Origin: Mytilisepta virgata
Taxonomy: Eukaryota; Mollusca; Bivalvia; Mytilida; Mytilidae
Length of the DNA stretch: 64,000 nt
NCBI GenBank assembly: GCA_028015205.1
Contig: CM051521.1
Span: 100,726,513 to 100,790,512 of the forward strand
Direction: 5' to 3'
The notes under the pieces were generated by a model. That model had not been told where the DNA came from, searched no databases, and saw only the letters and a program-made list of their open reading frames with translations. Below, one piece after another: positions 41,549 through 54,500 of this stretch. The position numbers and the translations under genes were made by a program. Numbering within the stretch: the first letter of the stretch is position 1; every line of letters begins with the position of its first letter.

Positions 41549-44500
41549 TGCGTTTTATCCTATTGTGAGTGTTGCCAAAACCATTTCATAATTAAGTATT
41601 ACCTAACAGTTCTTTACTTTTTGCATTTTTTTTAACATGAATCTCTTTTGTAAAGTAAGAAACCCATGCATGCAATACTTTACTTTGCTGTTTAAGCTGT
41701 CTTTGTTGTTCATATATTTTTGTTTTCTAACCAACTATCAAGCAATCAAGGATACTGGTGGAAGTCATAGTTCCTCAATTTAATGGTCAAGAAACTAATT
41801 CAGCTGTTGTTATAAGCCATACACTTTCCCATTTGGTTTAGATTTATTGGGGTTGATTACCACTTTCAATTGACTATATCATAATGAAAGTTTTATAAGT
41901 GGAGGAAGCAATTGCTAGTTGTAATGATCATAAATCAGGAAAATATGATACAATTAACAAACTTTTTACAAGTTGAAGATGTAACAAAATACTGCTGGTA
42001 TTTTAGGAAGTTGTTAAGATTCCTACCTTTTGTAAATGGGAAACACTGAAGACAGATAATATAAAAATTTGCAAACCCTCTTCAAAGTGATTTCAGTGAC
42101 AAAATATTATTTCCTTGTAAAGTGTTCTGAATTTATGAGGAAAATGTTTGACAGCAAAAAAATAATATACTACAGTTGAAAAGTTATTCTGTTAATCCAA
42201 CTTTTTTTCCTACATCTCCACAAAATGCAAGAAACTCAATTGAGTAGAACATATTTAAAATGTTACACAAGTTTGAAAGTTATTTATAATACTATTATTT
42301 GTAAAATTCTGTTGAAGCTTTTGTCATAAAGTTTGTAATAAAAGTGTTTTATGTTTCAGGACTTTATTTTTTTGGATTTGTTTCAGGGATCATTTATTGT
42401 TTATACTTACACTTGGTTCTTCCTGATTCTTCCACTTTTAATTCCTTATATAAATATACTAATTAGGGTATGTTGTGATAGTATGTATGGTTTATTTCTG
42501 ATAAAGTTTACCTGCAATTTACCAGTAATACTAGATAATTATAAGTCTTCAAGTGTTAAATCTCTTTAAATTAAATGAAAATTTTGCCATTTTAGAGATG
42601 GATTTTGACTCTATGTCATATTTTGAACTAAATTTGAAAATACAAATAATCATATGGGGTTCACAGTTTAATATGAAATGGGTGAATAATTACTTGCTGA
42701 AATGAATTATTTACTTAAAATTCTTATAAAGAACATATTATATTTGACTTCTACATCTAGATGTAATTTAAGAGCTTATTTATGGAACAAGGACCCATGG
42801 ACTTAAATATAACATAATGGAATTGCCTCTCAGAAATTTGAATATTAATATAGCCCTGAATCTTAATATTTCATTAGAGGAGGTAAATATCTGTGTATGC
42901 AATATTTTGGGCTTGTTAAGGTCGAAATTTACTAAATTTAAAATAAATAGACACTTTCTAACTTACAAATCATTAAACTCAAGTATGGCAAATACACAAG
43001 TTTAACTACTATAGTTCATACAGAACAAGTTAGGCAAGGACAGTTTGGTTTTAGGAGGTCATATAACTGTGTTTGCATATTAATTATGGTGCTGTCATTT
43101 CAAGTAACTGATATGGGCAACTTCTTGTATTTTTAATATCCCTAGCTTAGTGAAGTGGAGGTATATAGTGGAATCACCATATTAAGCCATCACAGGTCCT
43201 CCAATCCATTGCCATTGTGACCTTCTACAAAATGTATTTTGTTTTTCTATTGATTTTTGGGTTCACATAGACAAACATGGTAATACATTTCTTGATATTA
43301 TTATAGTCATAGCGAGAGATAAATCTTTTTGTTGAAGAAGACAAATTATTATGACTCTCCCATCATATAGGTATTTACAAAATATGAAATAAAGTCTATA
43401 GCTGACTGTCCCACCATACAGGTATTAAATGAAATTTTAGTCGTTTAATAGAACAGACTATAGTATTACATGGCCAATGGTTCCTTTGAAGTTTTTGTTT
43501 ATGCAAAAATTTGTTAATTGGGGTAAATAAAAGTGGGAGAATCAGGATTAAACCCTTACACTTCATGCTAAAAATAAATTAAAAGCCTTGTATTCCACAA
43601 GACAAAAAACTAAAATGTAATTACATTTTGAGGAAAAAAAAACATCATTTTAATATTAACATCACTACTACTAAGCTCAAGGTTGCAGTTACAAAAAAAA
43701 TTATGGTTTTTTATGACACCCAAAAGTTTACATCTGATTAGAATCAAACTAGACAATATCGATAAGAAAAAGAGCACTGTTGCTTTATAGTTTGCTATAA
43801 GGTTTGCACCACTAGCGTTGCTGGAATATTGTATATAGATAACTCAACAATGTTAGGCCCAACTGCAAAGGTTAATACGATTATAAATACATATCATAAG
43901 ATCATTATTGGTTTTTAGTTCATTGTGTCTGGGGTCATGGTCAACAGCAGCTACACGAAAGGCTTCTAGTAGAAAACAGCAATACAGGGTACACAATTCC
44001 AATCGAACATCAACAGTCAGTTAGTCAGTCTGACTTGGGGCATACACTTAACATTGGTTGAGTTAAACCTGTTTTAATAGTGTCAAAACCTACTCCTTAT
44101 CTACCACGACGCTCTGCTGTATAATGAATATTCCAAGAAATTTCCCATAGGATGCAATCACAGGCATATATCCTTCTCATATATATGGTATTTTTTTTTA
44201 TACAGAAACAAGTGCCGTGTATGGGCGGCGGGCCATTCGGGAAAATATTATAAAAATGTGCTTAAAAGATAAAATGTACTTCAAAGAACAACAAAAATAA
44301 AAAAAAACAAAATTGTTAGTTGAAAGATAAATACAAACTGTAATATAAAACGAAAAAAAGACATCAATGTTCAAAAGACAATTTGTCAGAAAAGACAGTT
44401 TGTCAGAAAGGACAATAATAAAAAGGGAAAAAGACATCAATTTCCAAAAGACAGTTTGTCAGAAACGCTAGAGGGCGTCGTGATTTGCGTCTCAGTTTAC

Positions 44501-44990
44501 TTGAAAATAAATATTCTGGCCTCAAACTGCGGAATATTTTTGTAATGACCTACGCTTAAACTCGAACTATGCCAAAAAACTCATTTGTTGTAAATTTAAA
44601 AAAAAAAACTATGAAAAAACTACTGGCTGAGTACCTATCTCGCCACTTGCCATTTCTACAAAAAGATTTCGGCAATTATAAAGAAAGCTCTTGTTCCCTG
44701 TGAAGTTTAATATGTGTTGTTTTCAAACAATGAATCAAATTTTAACTGTCACTTCCAACTCTTCATAGAGATATAGGATAACCAATCAGGAAACTAGCAC
44801 TGCCCTGAAAGGGACTAATACACCCAGCAGCAACATGTCTGTTTTAAAGCCTACACACAACTGAAGATCAAACCATCGTATTTTTCCAAGTACTCACCCA
44901 AACAGGCAATCCTGACAATATGCACATCTTAATAATGTAATCTAACACTCCATAGAGTTTCATGAGAATCCTGCGAGTACTGTAGGGGGA
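41549..44990. other. Intergenic, nothing firm
   Basis: 3.4 kb of AT-rich DNA. Short frames (for example 42351-42569, 42817-43005) are not supported by splice sites or recognisable motifs. A small duplication (GACAGTTTGTCAGAAA with AAAAAGACATCAAT) occurs near 44355-44470. Confidence 0.45.
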
Positions 44991-45480
44991 GCTGCGGACA
45001 ATGTCAGTTTGGATCGACAACAACATTTGCTTAAGTTCACATCATCATATTTTTCAAAGTACTCGCTCAAACAGAAAATCCTGATAATATGCACATCTCC
45101 ATAATGTGATCTAACATCTCATAAAGTTTCGTGAGAATCATGCAAGTAATTTAAGAGGAGTTGCGGACAACACGTGGAAAGAAGATTTGTTAAAAATGCC
45201 TAAGACCAAACAGCCATATCTTTTACATTTCTTGCCCAAACAGAAATTCATGACAATATGCACATATCCATGGAGTGATCTAACTCTCCAGAAAGTTTCA
45301 TGAGAATCTTGCAAGAAATGTATCTTGCAAGAAATGTAGGATGAGTTGAGGACAACGTTATTTCGGACAGACATATAGACAGACTGAAACCTATATACCC
45401 CCACCTCAGGACCAAATGGTCGTCCCCTAATTCCAAAAATGTAATGTGCAAATGGCCCAATTACGTTCAACAATTTTAAG
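44990..45480. repeat. Dispersed repeat with internal duplication
   Basis: A unit with TCGTGAGAATCATGCAAGTA / CATGAGAATCTTGCAAGAAA and GACAATATGCACATC recurs about three times at roughly 130-190 bp spacing (about 44925, 45085, 45255). It ends in GGACAGACATATAGACAGAC followed by a CCCCCACC-type stretch. Frames at 45138-45473 follow from the repeat, not a gene. Confidence 0.5.
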
Positions 45481-46239
45481 TCCTTTTATGATTACAGAAC
45501 AATCTATTTTAAATTATATAGAAAGCATGCTGTCACCCAATCAAATCGAATTGTTGAATCGCAACGCCATCTTTCTTGTGACATCAATTCCTCATTCAGT
45601 TTTGGGTATAGCATTTTAATTCCTTCACGGTAGTTTTGTATATATCCTGTAGATGCGCAATAAGGTTTTAACATTTTTGATTTCGCTCAACGGGTGAAAT
45701 GTGGGAATTATCATAATATGCTTGTGATATCAACTCCTCATTCATTATTGATGCAATGCTTCTACATTCATTATAGAATGATTGTACATGTGATGTAGAT
45801 GCACAATAAGGTTTTAACATTTTGATTTCTTTCGTGGAGCGAAATTTGGGACCGAAAATGAGCGAATTTTCAAAATATGCTTAAAACATTAATTTCTAAG
45901 GCATTTTTTTATGCTAGGCTTCTGGTTTCTTCATAGGTAGATTGTCCATGATGGACAGATGCCAAAAAAGATGCTCAACACACAATTTTAGACCAATGGC
46001 ATATAGGAATTATTATAGTTATCAAAATATGCTGTTGATTTTTTTCCATTTAAAGCAAAAATGTAAATACATTTTCTGACCTCATCAAATCTACCAGCAC
46101 CCCACGCCCCCTCCCCTCAAATTCAAATGGTCACTCCCTTATTTGGTTATGTGGGATGGACTGAAATGGTTTTTGCTTAAAAAAATGAAAACAGCGTAAT
46201 GCAGACGTGGCACTGGCTTCTGCGGAATTCCTTTTGAAT

Positions 46240-46770
46240 TTGTTATTTAAAAAGTGGAATCAAGCATGACAGCAATAGTCCTTTCGTGGTTCTCTTTCAG
46301 AGTTGTACCCGATGACCCAGTCAGCAAACCAAAATGGCGGCCATAGCTAAACTTCGTTTAACATATGAGCCTATGGGAAAATACACATTATTTCTTGTCG
46401 GAAATCAAGCAGTCAGATGCATAAAACATAGTCATAAAGATCTTCTTGTCTGACACAAGCGGCCAGTTTAGGGTCTTTTGTTTGAGCGGCCGCGGCTGTA
46501 GCGGCCATCTTGGTTGGAAGTCCAAATCATACAATTCTGAAAGAGGACCACTTAAGGATCATTGCTGCAAAGTTTGGTTCCAATTTGTTTAGTAGTTTCA
46601 GAGAAGTTGGTTGGTTGACGGCATCATCGGATATAATTCTGAAATAAGACACCTTAAGGATGATTGTGGCCAATCTTGGTGTTTCAGAGAAGATTTTTTA
46701 AAAGTTTACGACGGCGACGGACTCCAAGTGATGACAAAAGCTGACATGGACCTTCGGTCTTGGTGAGCCA
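46240..46770. repeat. Fragment of the CTCACCTG/GATGGCC dispersed element superfamily
   Basis: It shares ATGACAGCAATAGTCCTTTC, GACCCAGTCAGCAAACCAAAATGG-type words and the tail TTACGACGGCGACGGACTCC, CAAGTGATGACAAAAGC with elements at 10.9, 12.2 and 39.7 kb. Segments in both orientations are present, so it may be a rearranged or palindromic copy. Confidence 0.5.
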
Positions 46771-47019
46771 AAAAGCCAATACTCTATAATTAGGAACATA
46801 CAATGTAGCTAGAAAAAATTATGATAGCAGGATCAAAATGGGCTTGTTTTTCCTTATAAAACTGGTTAAGGTTCCCTTAGCTACTGGTCAGGTGGTATTC
46901 TAACCTTAGCGACAGGAATACCACATGGGAGAATACCACCCTCTTACCACCATCCGTACCGGATATGAGATTTACCCTCTCTGTATGCGGAGATAATTAA
47001 CATTCAGTTAAATATAACA

Positions 47020-47165
47020 CATACTGCCTTCAGTTGAGGGTGTATGGCAGAATAACACACTCAAAACAAAATAACACCTCGACTACGTCTAGGGCGATAT
47101 TTTGCCTTCGTGTGGTTTTATGGCATACCACCATCAACTGAAGACAGTGTTATTTTGTCATAATC
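47020..47165. mobile_element. Imperfect inverted-repeat (MITE-like) element
   Basis: CATACTGCCTTCAGTTGAGG...TATGGCAGAATAAC and ATGGCATACCACCATCAACT...GAAGACAGTGTTAT are imperfect reverse complements around a centre with CACCTCGACTACGTCTAGGG. It has no coding content. Confidence 0.4.
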
Positions 47166-47199
47166 TCTCTTCCATACATGTCTTACTGTAAGTGTTATT

Positions 47200-47335
47200 C
47201 AATCATTTTAATCAGAATGTAAGGAGTGAGAAAGTTTTATATGTATTTTATTAGAAGTGTGTGTGTTAGGATAACAAATTTGTTATGCCCGAAAGGGCCC
47301 TGTGATTAGGAAATAAAGAATTTGAATTTGAATAT
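47200..47335 (+). repeat. 3' end fragment of a non-LTR element
   Basis: TTGTTATGCCCGAAAGGGCC followed by GGAAATAAAGAATTTGAATT and TGAAT repeats looks like the polyadenylated, short-repeat tail of a LINE truncated at its 5' end. It is too short for classification. Confidence 0.4.
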
Positions 47336-48420
47336 AATACCGATTTTGATGCACAGAATGTGTAGATTATATCGATTACTACTCAATGATCAGTTGTGTT
47401 CAAGGCCTTAAATGTCGAAAGCCGAAGCAATAGCACAACAGGTCGAAGAGTGAATTAAAATTATCAAAAGGGTATAGCCAAAACTAAAAACAAAGCTAGC
47501 TATGCACGAAATGTATACTCATTATAGTTTTCAGCTTACAAATAAAGATTTATTCTAATAAAGTTTGAAACTGTCTGCGGAAAAGGTTCGTTAACTGTAA
47601 CCTTCATGGTAATATTGGGTAAGGCGTTGTTACCAATTTTTCGGTTTTTTTTTTTTTTTTTTTTTTTTTTTTGGTTTCCTTAAGATCTATGTTCGATGTT
47701 AGTTGGATTGCAAAAAAATTGATATAACTTCCCCTTAATCACCTAAGTACTGTTTATATTACTTGGATTCAGCAAATCCTCGTGCCGAACCCAAATTTTA
47801 TTTGAGATTGGCGATAAAAAGTCCGGAAAAGGCCGTGAGTAACATTCAGTTTCTCCGAAAGGTAAGAATACCCTTATGACCACTTGTAATATTACAAATG
47901 AAAGAATATGTACAATCAGTTACATGCAATCCATTTCAAGTTTAAGGAATTGGTATGTTGATATTTTAAGAAAAACACATGTACTTGTCGTTTAACTGGT
48001 GGAAGGACTCGGAGAATTTTAGAATACCTACAGATTCAAAGAATTCTTTGTATTTCAGTCATCCAAACCAGCTAATAAAACCGTTTGGTGGGAAATAAGG
48101 GCGAAAAGGTAGGCATTTTGTTAAAATTTAATCATTTTACAGCAGAAATGAGCCAAAAAAGCAGACTGGATGAAAAAAATTCTGACGATTTGAAATTTGG
48201 CTCTCTCGGAAGTGATACCCCCCTTGTATAATGATATAGCACATCGGAGCCGCCCCAGTCTAGAATGCTCTATGTTGTTCAGCAATAATGCATGATCATG
48301 TGGGAACCCGAACAAAATCGGAAATCAGTGTGGTCCTTAGTAATTTCTTGAACCAATAAGATAGTGAAGGTCAACTTAATGAAATTTATAACGAGCTATT
48401 AAGATAATAAACGAAAAAGA
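47336..48420. other. Upstream region of the CLCA gene, nothing firm
   Basis: AT-rich, with a T-run of about 30 bases at 47645-47672 and no exon-like frame. It may contain distal promoter elements, but none can be read. Confidence 0.4.
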
Positions 48421-48424
48421 GAAG

Positions 48425-48431
48425 TATATAA
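48425..48431 (+). promoter_or_regulatory. TATA-box candidate of the CLCA gene
   Basis: TATATAA lies 152 bp before the chosen start codon. A TSS about 30 bp downstream (near 48455) would give a 5' UTR of about 125 nt and exclude the upstream in-frame ATG at 48436. Confidence 0.4.
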
Positions 48432-48582
48432 TGGGATGACAAAACATTATTTAACAGTCATGCTCTTGAAATTTGAATTATTACATAATATCTGTAGACA
48501 TATTAGCATGTCACAAAACCTCGCCCCTTTACCAACTTGTTATGCATCTTTTCAAACGAAGGTAGTCAGCGTACGCACCACT

Positions 48583-51500
48583 ATGAAACTCCGTCATCTT
48601 TTAATAATTCTCCTGTTATTTGTCTGCACTGAAAGTATAAAACTGAACGGGAATGGTTATGAAAATGTAGTTGTATATATTGGAGACAATGTTCCAGAGA
48701 ATGCCACTTCAGTCAACAAAATTAAGGTTAGTTTTGTACCACAAAAAAAAAAGTAATGTTTACTTGCTTTGTGTATAGAATTCCAAAACTGCATGGGTTA
48801 CATTCTCATTTACATGTACTTTAAATATTATTTCAACAACAATGTCTTTGTAATGTTGTAAACAAAATCTTTCACTCTAACAAAACATCACGTTGTAGAA
48901 CGTTACTACCTTGGGAATACAATAAGGTTCCTCCACTGAATATTTGCTGAAAATTTACCAGATGGTCAATTTTTATGTATACGCAATATGTAAAATAAAA
49001 CATAACTTCGTGACTTAGTTTTTAAGATAATCAACACTGATTTTGGTATATTTGAGCCCAAAACCCTAAATTTTTCATTTTTCAAGAATGTCACAAAAAA
49101 GTCTCTAACGTTTTAACGAAAAAAGATAACTTTACCGGGTCTTTTGTAAAATATCCCTAACTACATAGACATTGTCTTCTAATAAATAACTGATGAAAAT
49201 ATTGATAAAATTATTAGGAAATTATGCAAATTTAAGTCAAATAAGGAATATTGATAATAATTTTGTAACTTTAGATGCACGTAGAAAACAACCCTCCACT
49301 GATTTTTTTTAAAATTTTAGTATACTTAACTTTAAGTAATGAGCTTCTGTTTGCAAAAAAAAAATGTTGGGGTTCATGTGCTTATTGCAGAGGTATTTTA
49401 GAAAAACCCCAAATTTAAGAATGGTATAAAAGTTTTTCTTGAAGGATGTTATGATGTCACAATGTGTATTTTTGCGAGGTCATTATCTCCCCCTGCTACT
49501 GTATCGTATTCTCTTGATGTAAATTGCTTTGAGTTGACATACTGAAAATCCTGTTTGATGGACCAAAATAAAAGTTGTTTGAACCGAACGTGCAGGAGTT
49601 CTAATTTTCTTCTTCTTTTTTTTTTATTTGACGTAGGAATTGCTTACTGAAGCGTCATTAAAGTTGTATATTGCATCAAGATATCATGTCTATCTGAAGA
49701 CTATAACAATCCGCATCCCTCCTAAATGGACTCCCGAAAATCATTACAAGTCTGTAAGCGGATCAGCTGGTGAAAATTCCCATATCATAATTGATGAACC
49801 AAATCCCTTAGTTGGCAATAAGCCGTATACGTTTGGTCAGACAAGTTGTGGAAAGGAGGCTCTGTATATGCATCTTACCCCGGAGGTAATAAACCAAGGA
49901 AATACAGGAAATTTTGGAAATTTAGGTTAGTAATAATTTACCAAATACGTTTCGACTAAGAGATATCCTCGTTTTGATTTAATGATTTATAGGTCGAGTA
50001 TGAAATATATTTTTTATAATTACAAATTAAAATTCGTAACACTTTTTTTAAAAGCGATCCAAAATTCAAATATTGACTTTGGAATTAATGTAGTCACATT
50101 TTGACTTAGTAGATTTGCCTTGGTGATTTCACTTCGAACTTGACCTTATGGTTCCTGACTAGACTACCTTCTAGCTCACTTGGACATGAGCTATTGCCAT
50201 TTCTTGGAGTAATTCGTCCATTTGCAAATTTTACACTATAATCCTCATGTATGAAACCGCTAAACCAATGTCATCCAAATATGGCAAAATGGTCCTTAAA
50301 GGGACCTCTGTCAGAAATATACTCGTTGCTATCGAATTATTTAGGTCAATTTGACACTCCAATAAAATTTCAATAATGAATATTAAAACACAATTAATTT
50401 TAATAAAACATTTCTTGTTAGTGTATTGTTTTAAAAGTTTTTGTGTTTATTTGAGAACTTTGCATTCTTCCTGGAATTTTAACACTAGTTTTATTTTTGG
50501 TCTGACTTTCAGTATTTAATTTTTTTATGGCTCTAGGCCGGACTAATTCATATATGCAATCTCCACATTCTTTTATTTATATTATAAATTTTTGTTCTTT
50601 CATATTAGGTGCAGTGTTTACTCATGAGTGGGGACATTTTAGATGGGGTCTCTTTGATGAGTACCCTTCAGTAGAAGACTCCTTTGGTAACCCAATTCAA
50701 TTTTATTTGCACAAAGGGAAATGGGAGCCCGTTAGGTATGTTGCTTAAACCATTGATTTTGTCTGGAAATATTGACTTGCTTTTTTATGAATGTGTTTTG
50801 AATGATTATTGAAAAGATGTCTGTAGCCCCCTATACAAAAAAAATACAATGTAATGAAATTTTAAAAAAAAAATCATAAAAAGCCCCACTTTTGATACAA
50901 AAATTGTATTTCTAACTTACATTTATTTAGATGTACCCTGCAGGTGGAAGGAGAAAACAGGAAACGTCATAGTTCTCAGAAATGTAAATTGGACAGTAAA
51001 GGAAAGCCAGAGAGGGACTGTAAATTCTATCCATATAAATACAACAAAGCAACAGCGTCCCTAATGAGCCATTCCTTTATTTCATGGGTACTACTAATTG
51101 ATTAGATATATAACTTACTATTATTCTGTTTGTATATTCTTTAAATTTAACATCTGTTAGTCGTCTTTTTGGAAGGAAAACCATGAAAAATCAAAATATG
51201 CCTTTCATTAGTCAACTTGAAATCAAAAAGTCTTATGTGCTCACAACAAGAGTCATAATATTTGGAATTTGAAAATCTGTTTCTTTTCTTTTTAAGGTAC
51301 ACCAGTTCTGTGACAGTGGTGATGTTGGAATATCACGACAACACAATCGTGTTGCTCCCAATCTTCAAAACTTCCGCTGTAATGGTAGAAGTGCATGGGA
51401 GGTAATGAGGGAACATCCCGATTTCAAAAGTAAATATACATGTACCACATCTTATATTAATATTAGTTTTTCGTCCAAAATAGCTCCAGTTGAGTTAATT

Positions 51501-54500
51501 CAAAATCAAGTTCGTCGTCTTTCGTTTTTAACAGTCTTATCTGATTTTTGAAATGCAAAAGACTTTGAACGATTGTTTTCTTAACGTACAGTGGCGAAAA
51601 TTTTATACTTATTCAGAACGAGAACAAATGTATCGGTAGATCAGTAAGTTAGGTATCTGAGAGGGTCTACCAGGAGTAAGGACGGAGAAAAGTTCACATC
51701 GTGAGTCTCTCTTAACAAGATGCATCGGCATTCAGGTTCCCATTTTAAGCGCCCTTGGATGCGTGTTTATACACTTTACATGCCAAACATCAGACATAAA
51801 TAGTTCTAATATAGGATGGGGAGATATTCAGGCACCTCATTTCTTAATAAAAAATCGTTTTCATTTACCCTTGTTACCCTTGGGTTGAAAATACAAATGT
51901 TTACCTTATTCTATATAGTTATAGATAATGAATTAACGTATATATTACTCAAACAGAGGTTAGTAACCCAATATCCTCACTTGTAACATGTAACGGAGGA
52001 ATACCCTTCTGAGGCAACTGATGGTACCCCGGTATTTTTATAGGAGCTCCCGTTGCAAGTGCTTCAGTTCTTGTGATTTGTGTGTTTGTTTCTGTGTTTG
52101 TTGTCTGTTTTTGCAGTGTTTTTTTTCTCGAATTCTCCATGTACAACTTGTCCAATATCGTATCGCTTCGGTATTCTCTTTCCGATATTTAGGAAATATA
52201 TGACATCAATGTAATTACTCATTAGAAGAATAGTACAAAATATTAGCTGCAACAGTTTTCAGAAATGCTGATAACACATTAGACTAGTTGGATGATGCCG
52301 ATACTATTTGAAGATATACATGTACAGATAATATGTTAATGTAGAATGTTCAAATATGATATTAAAAGACATAAATACAATATTCAATGCATCTCCCACT
52401 GCCAGCTCCAAGATTGCAAATACTAATATTCAAAGTATATGTATGCCTATGGCAAATGTGTCAAATATCTTACGACTCTTAAGTGTTTGGCATAATAATA
52501 TTAGTTAATAATCAATCAAGATGTCTACTGCACATTGGCGTTAAGTAAAATTTTCCAACACTAACCATTCTACTAATACTAATAGATACCTACACCAACA
52601 AATTGCAATCAAACTATATATGAGCGTTTGTGTTATTATTACAAAACTATCAATCCATTAATGTTTAAGCTATATTTTATTCAAATATGGATTTTTTGTT
52701 GTTGTGTGGGAACCTTAGTTACTTTCATACATGCAGCTTTAGTTCATGAATAACACTGGAAACTGTTGGTCGTTAGAAGACCAACCAGTCTCTAGTCCTG
52801 TGAGAGGTTTTACCCTCTTTGGCTCAATTGGCTGTATCGTTGCAATTTCGCTGGTGGTGGTGGAATCTGATTTATTACTGAAGTCACGATAATTATTACA
52901 AATATCTGTTATTATTGAAATGTGGGTAGTGCTAGGATACTTGTATTGACAGCATGTATCAGGGTTTCAATTTCATTCAGTTGGTGTTAATCTAGAAAAA
53001 AAACAAGAATGTATTAATTCTAACAATACGTAACTATTTTGATAACCTTTAATCAAAAAAATATTAAGAAAGCTTTCGAGTTTCATTGCTAGAGTTTAGA
53101 AAACTTAAAGATAAATTAGTACTGGGATATGTAGTTAATTCGCCGGAACTTTATATAGATACTGTTCCTGGATCACCTAATGTGAACACGACACCCAGTT
53201 TTGTATATATTCAGCCAAACAACGTGGAAAAAATATGCCTGGTCATTGATGTATCCGGAAGTATGTCGGTATGTAAATTTATATAAAAATAAATCGTATT
53301 CACACTTCGAATATTTTCAAAATATTGTACATCTTAATATGTTTGAATGATAGATATCTGTATCTATTAGGTAACTGTAAATAATTCCTATTATACCAAA
53401 CGGCGTCTTTCAAAAATGAGCCAATTTCACAAAATTTGGTTAAAAAATATACTATCATAGTTTTCTTCCAAAGTTCTATTTGTTACTATGGATCCATGAA
53501 GGACTTAATTGTGAAATTTGACGTTCATTAATAACCTGCATGCCAATTAGAACAGAAGGTCAATGACAAGGAAACCACGTTCAAACCAGTCCTCTCGCTT
53601 TGATGACTGGTAGATTTTCGTGACACACAGTCTGACCAATTTAAAAACTGCATGCGATCCAGTCTGATATATAGGTAGCAATTGTGCTGCAAAAACAAAG
53701 CATTACCAAAAATCAAATTCACTTAAAAAGGACATCATTGAAAAAGCTACAATTTCCTTGTGTTGAAATGAACGTGTCTGATTTATGTTCTAGACTATTG
53801 AATTTGTTAAATCTATCGAAACTTTTGTTGTATTTTTAGAGCTTAATTGGCCCGGCTAGAAATGCAGCAATAAGTTTGATCAAGTTAATAATACCACATG
53901 GTAGTTATGTTTCAATTGTGACATTTTCAAATTCAGCAATTCTACGGAAACCGTTGACAAAAATTAATTCAGAAAAAGACCGAGATGACTTGATTAACGC
54001 ACTTCCAACAACTGTTGGCGGAGGGACAGGGATTGGAGCAGGTTTACTTAAGGCTTTGGAGGTAATTTGAATGAAACACAAACGATTTTATATTAAGTCA
54101 ATTTTGTGCAATATTTTAGGGAATGCGAAAAACGAAAGGTTCATCTATTGACCTGTTGCATTCATTTCATGTTATTGCATTTTTAATAAAGAAAAAAAGG
54201 ACAAATATACCTAAGGAGCAATCAAAAAACGTAATCCATTGGACAGACAAACCCTGGAAAACAAATGAATAACCACAAGCACAACAAATAAACACAGAAA
54301 ACTAAAAAAACAATGAACAACACGAACTCCTATTAAAACCAGGAGTGAACCCAGGTGCTCCGGAAGGGTAAGCAATGAAAATTTACAAAGACATTCATAA
54401 ATGTATTAATTGATAAAAATAGTAGAAACCACGATGAAATGCGTAATAATGAGAAAATATCCCATAGAATCGGACATGGGAAAATTATTAAATCTGTGAG

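Noticed and set aside
45138..45473. 111-aa minus-strand ORF
   Set aside because: It lies in a dispersed repeat with duplicated segments and a GACAGAC tail. No domain or splice context.
47645..47672. Long T-run as a possible retroposon poly(A) tail on the minus strand
   Set aside because: No target duplication or retroposon body was found next to it. It is probably a simple repeat.
48436..48582. Upstream in-frame ATG extending the CLCA N terminus
   Set aside because: It lies about 5 bp from a TATA-like box, probably upstream of the TSS, and would bury the signal peptide that starts at 48583.
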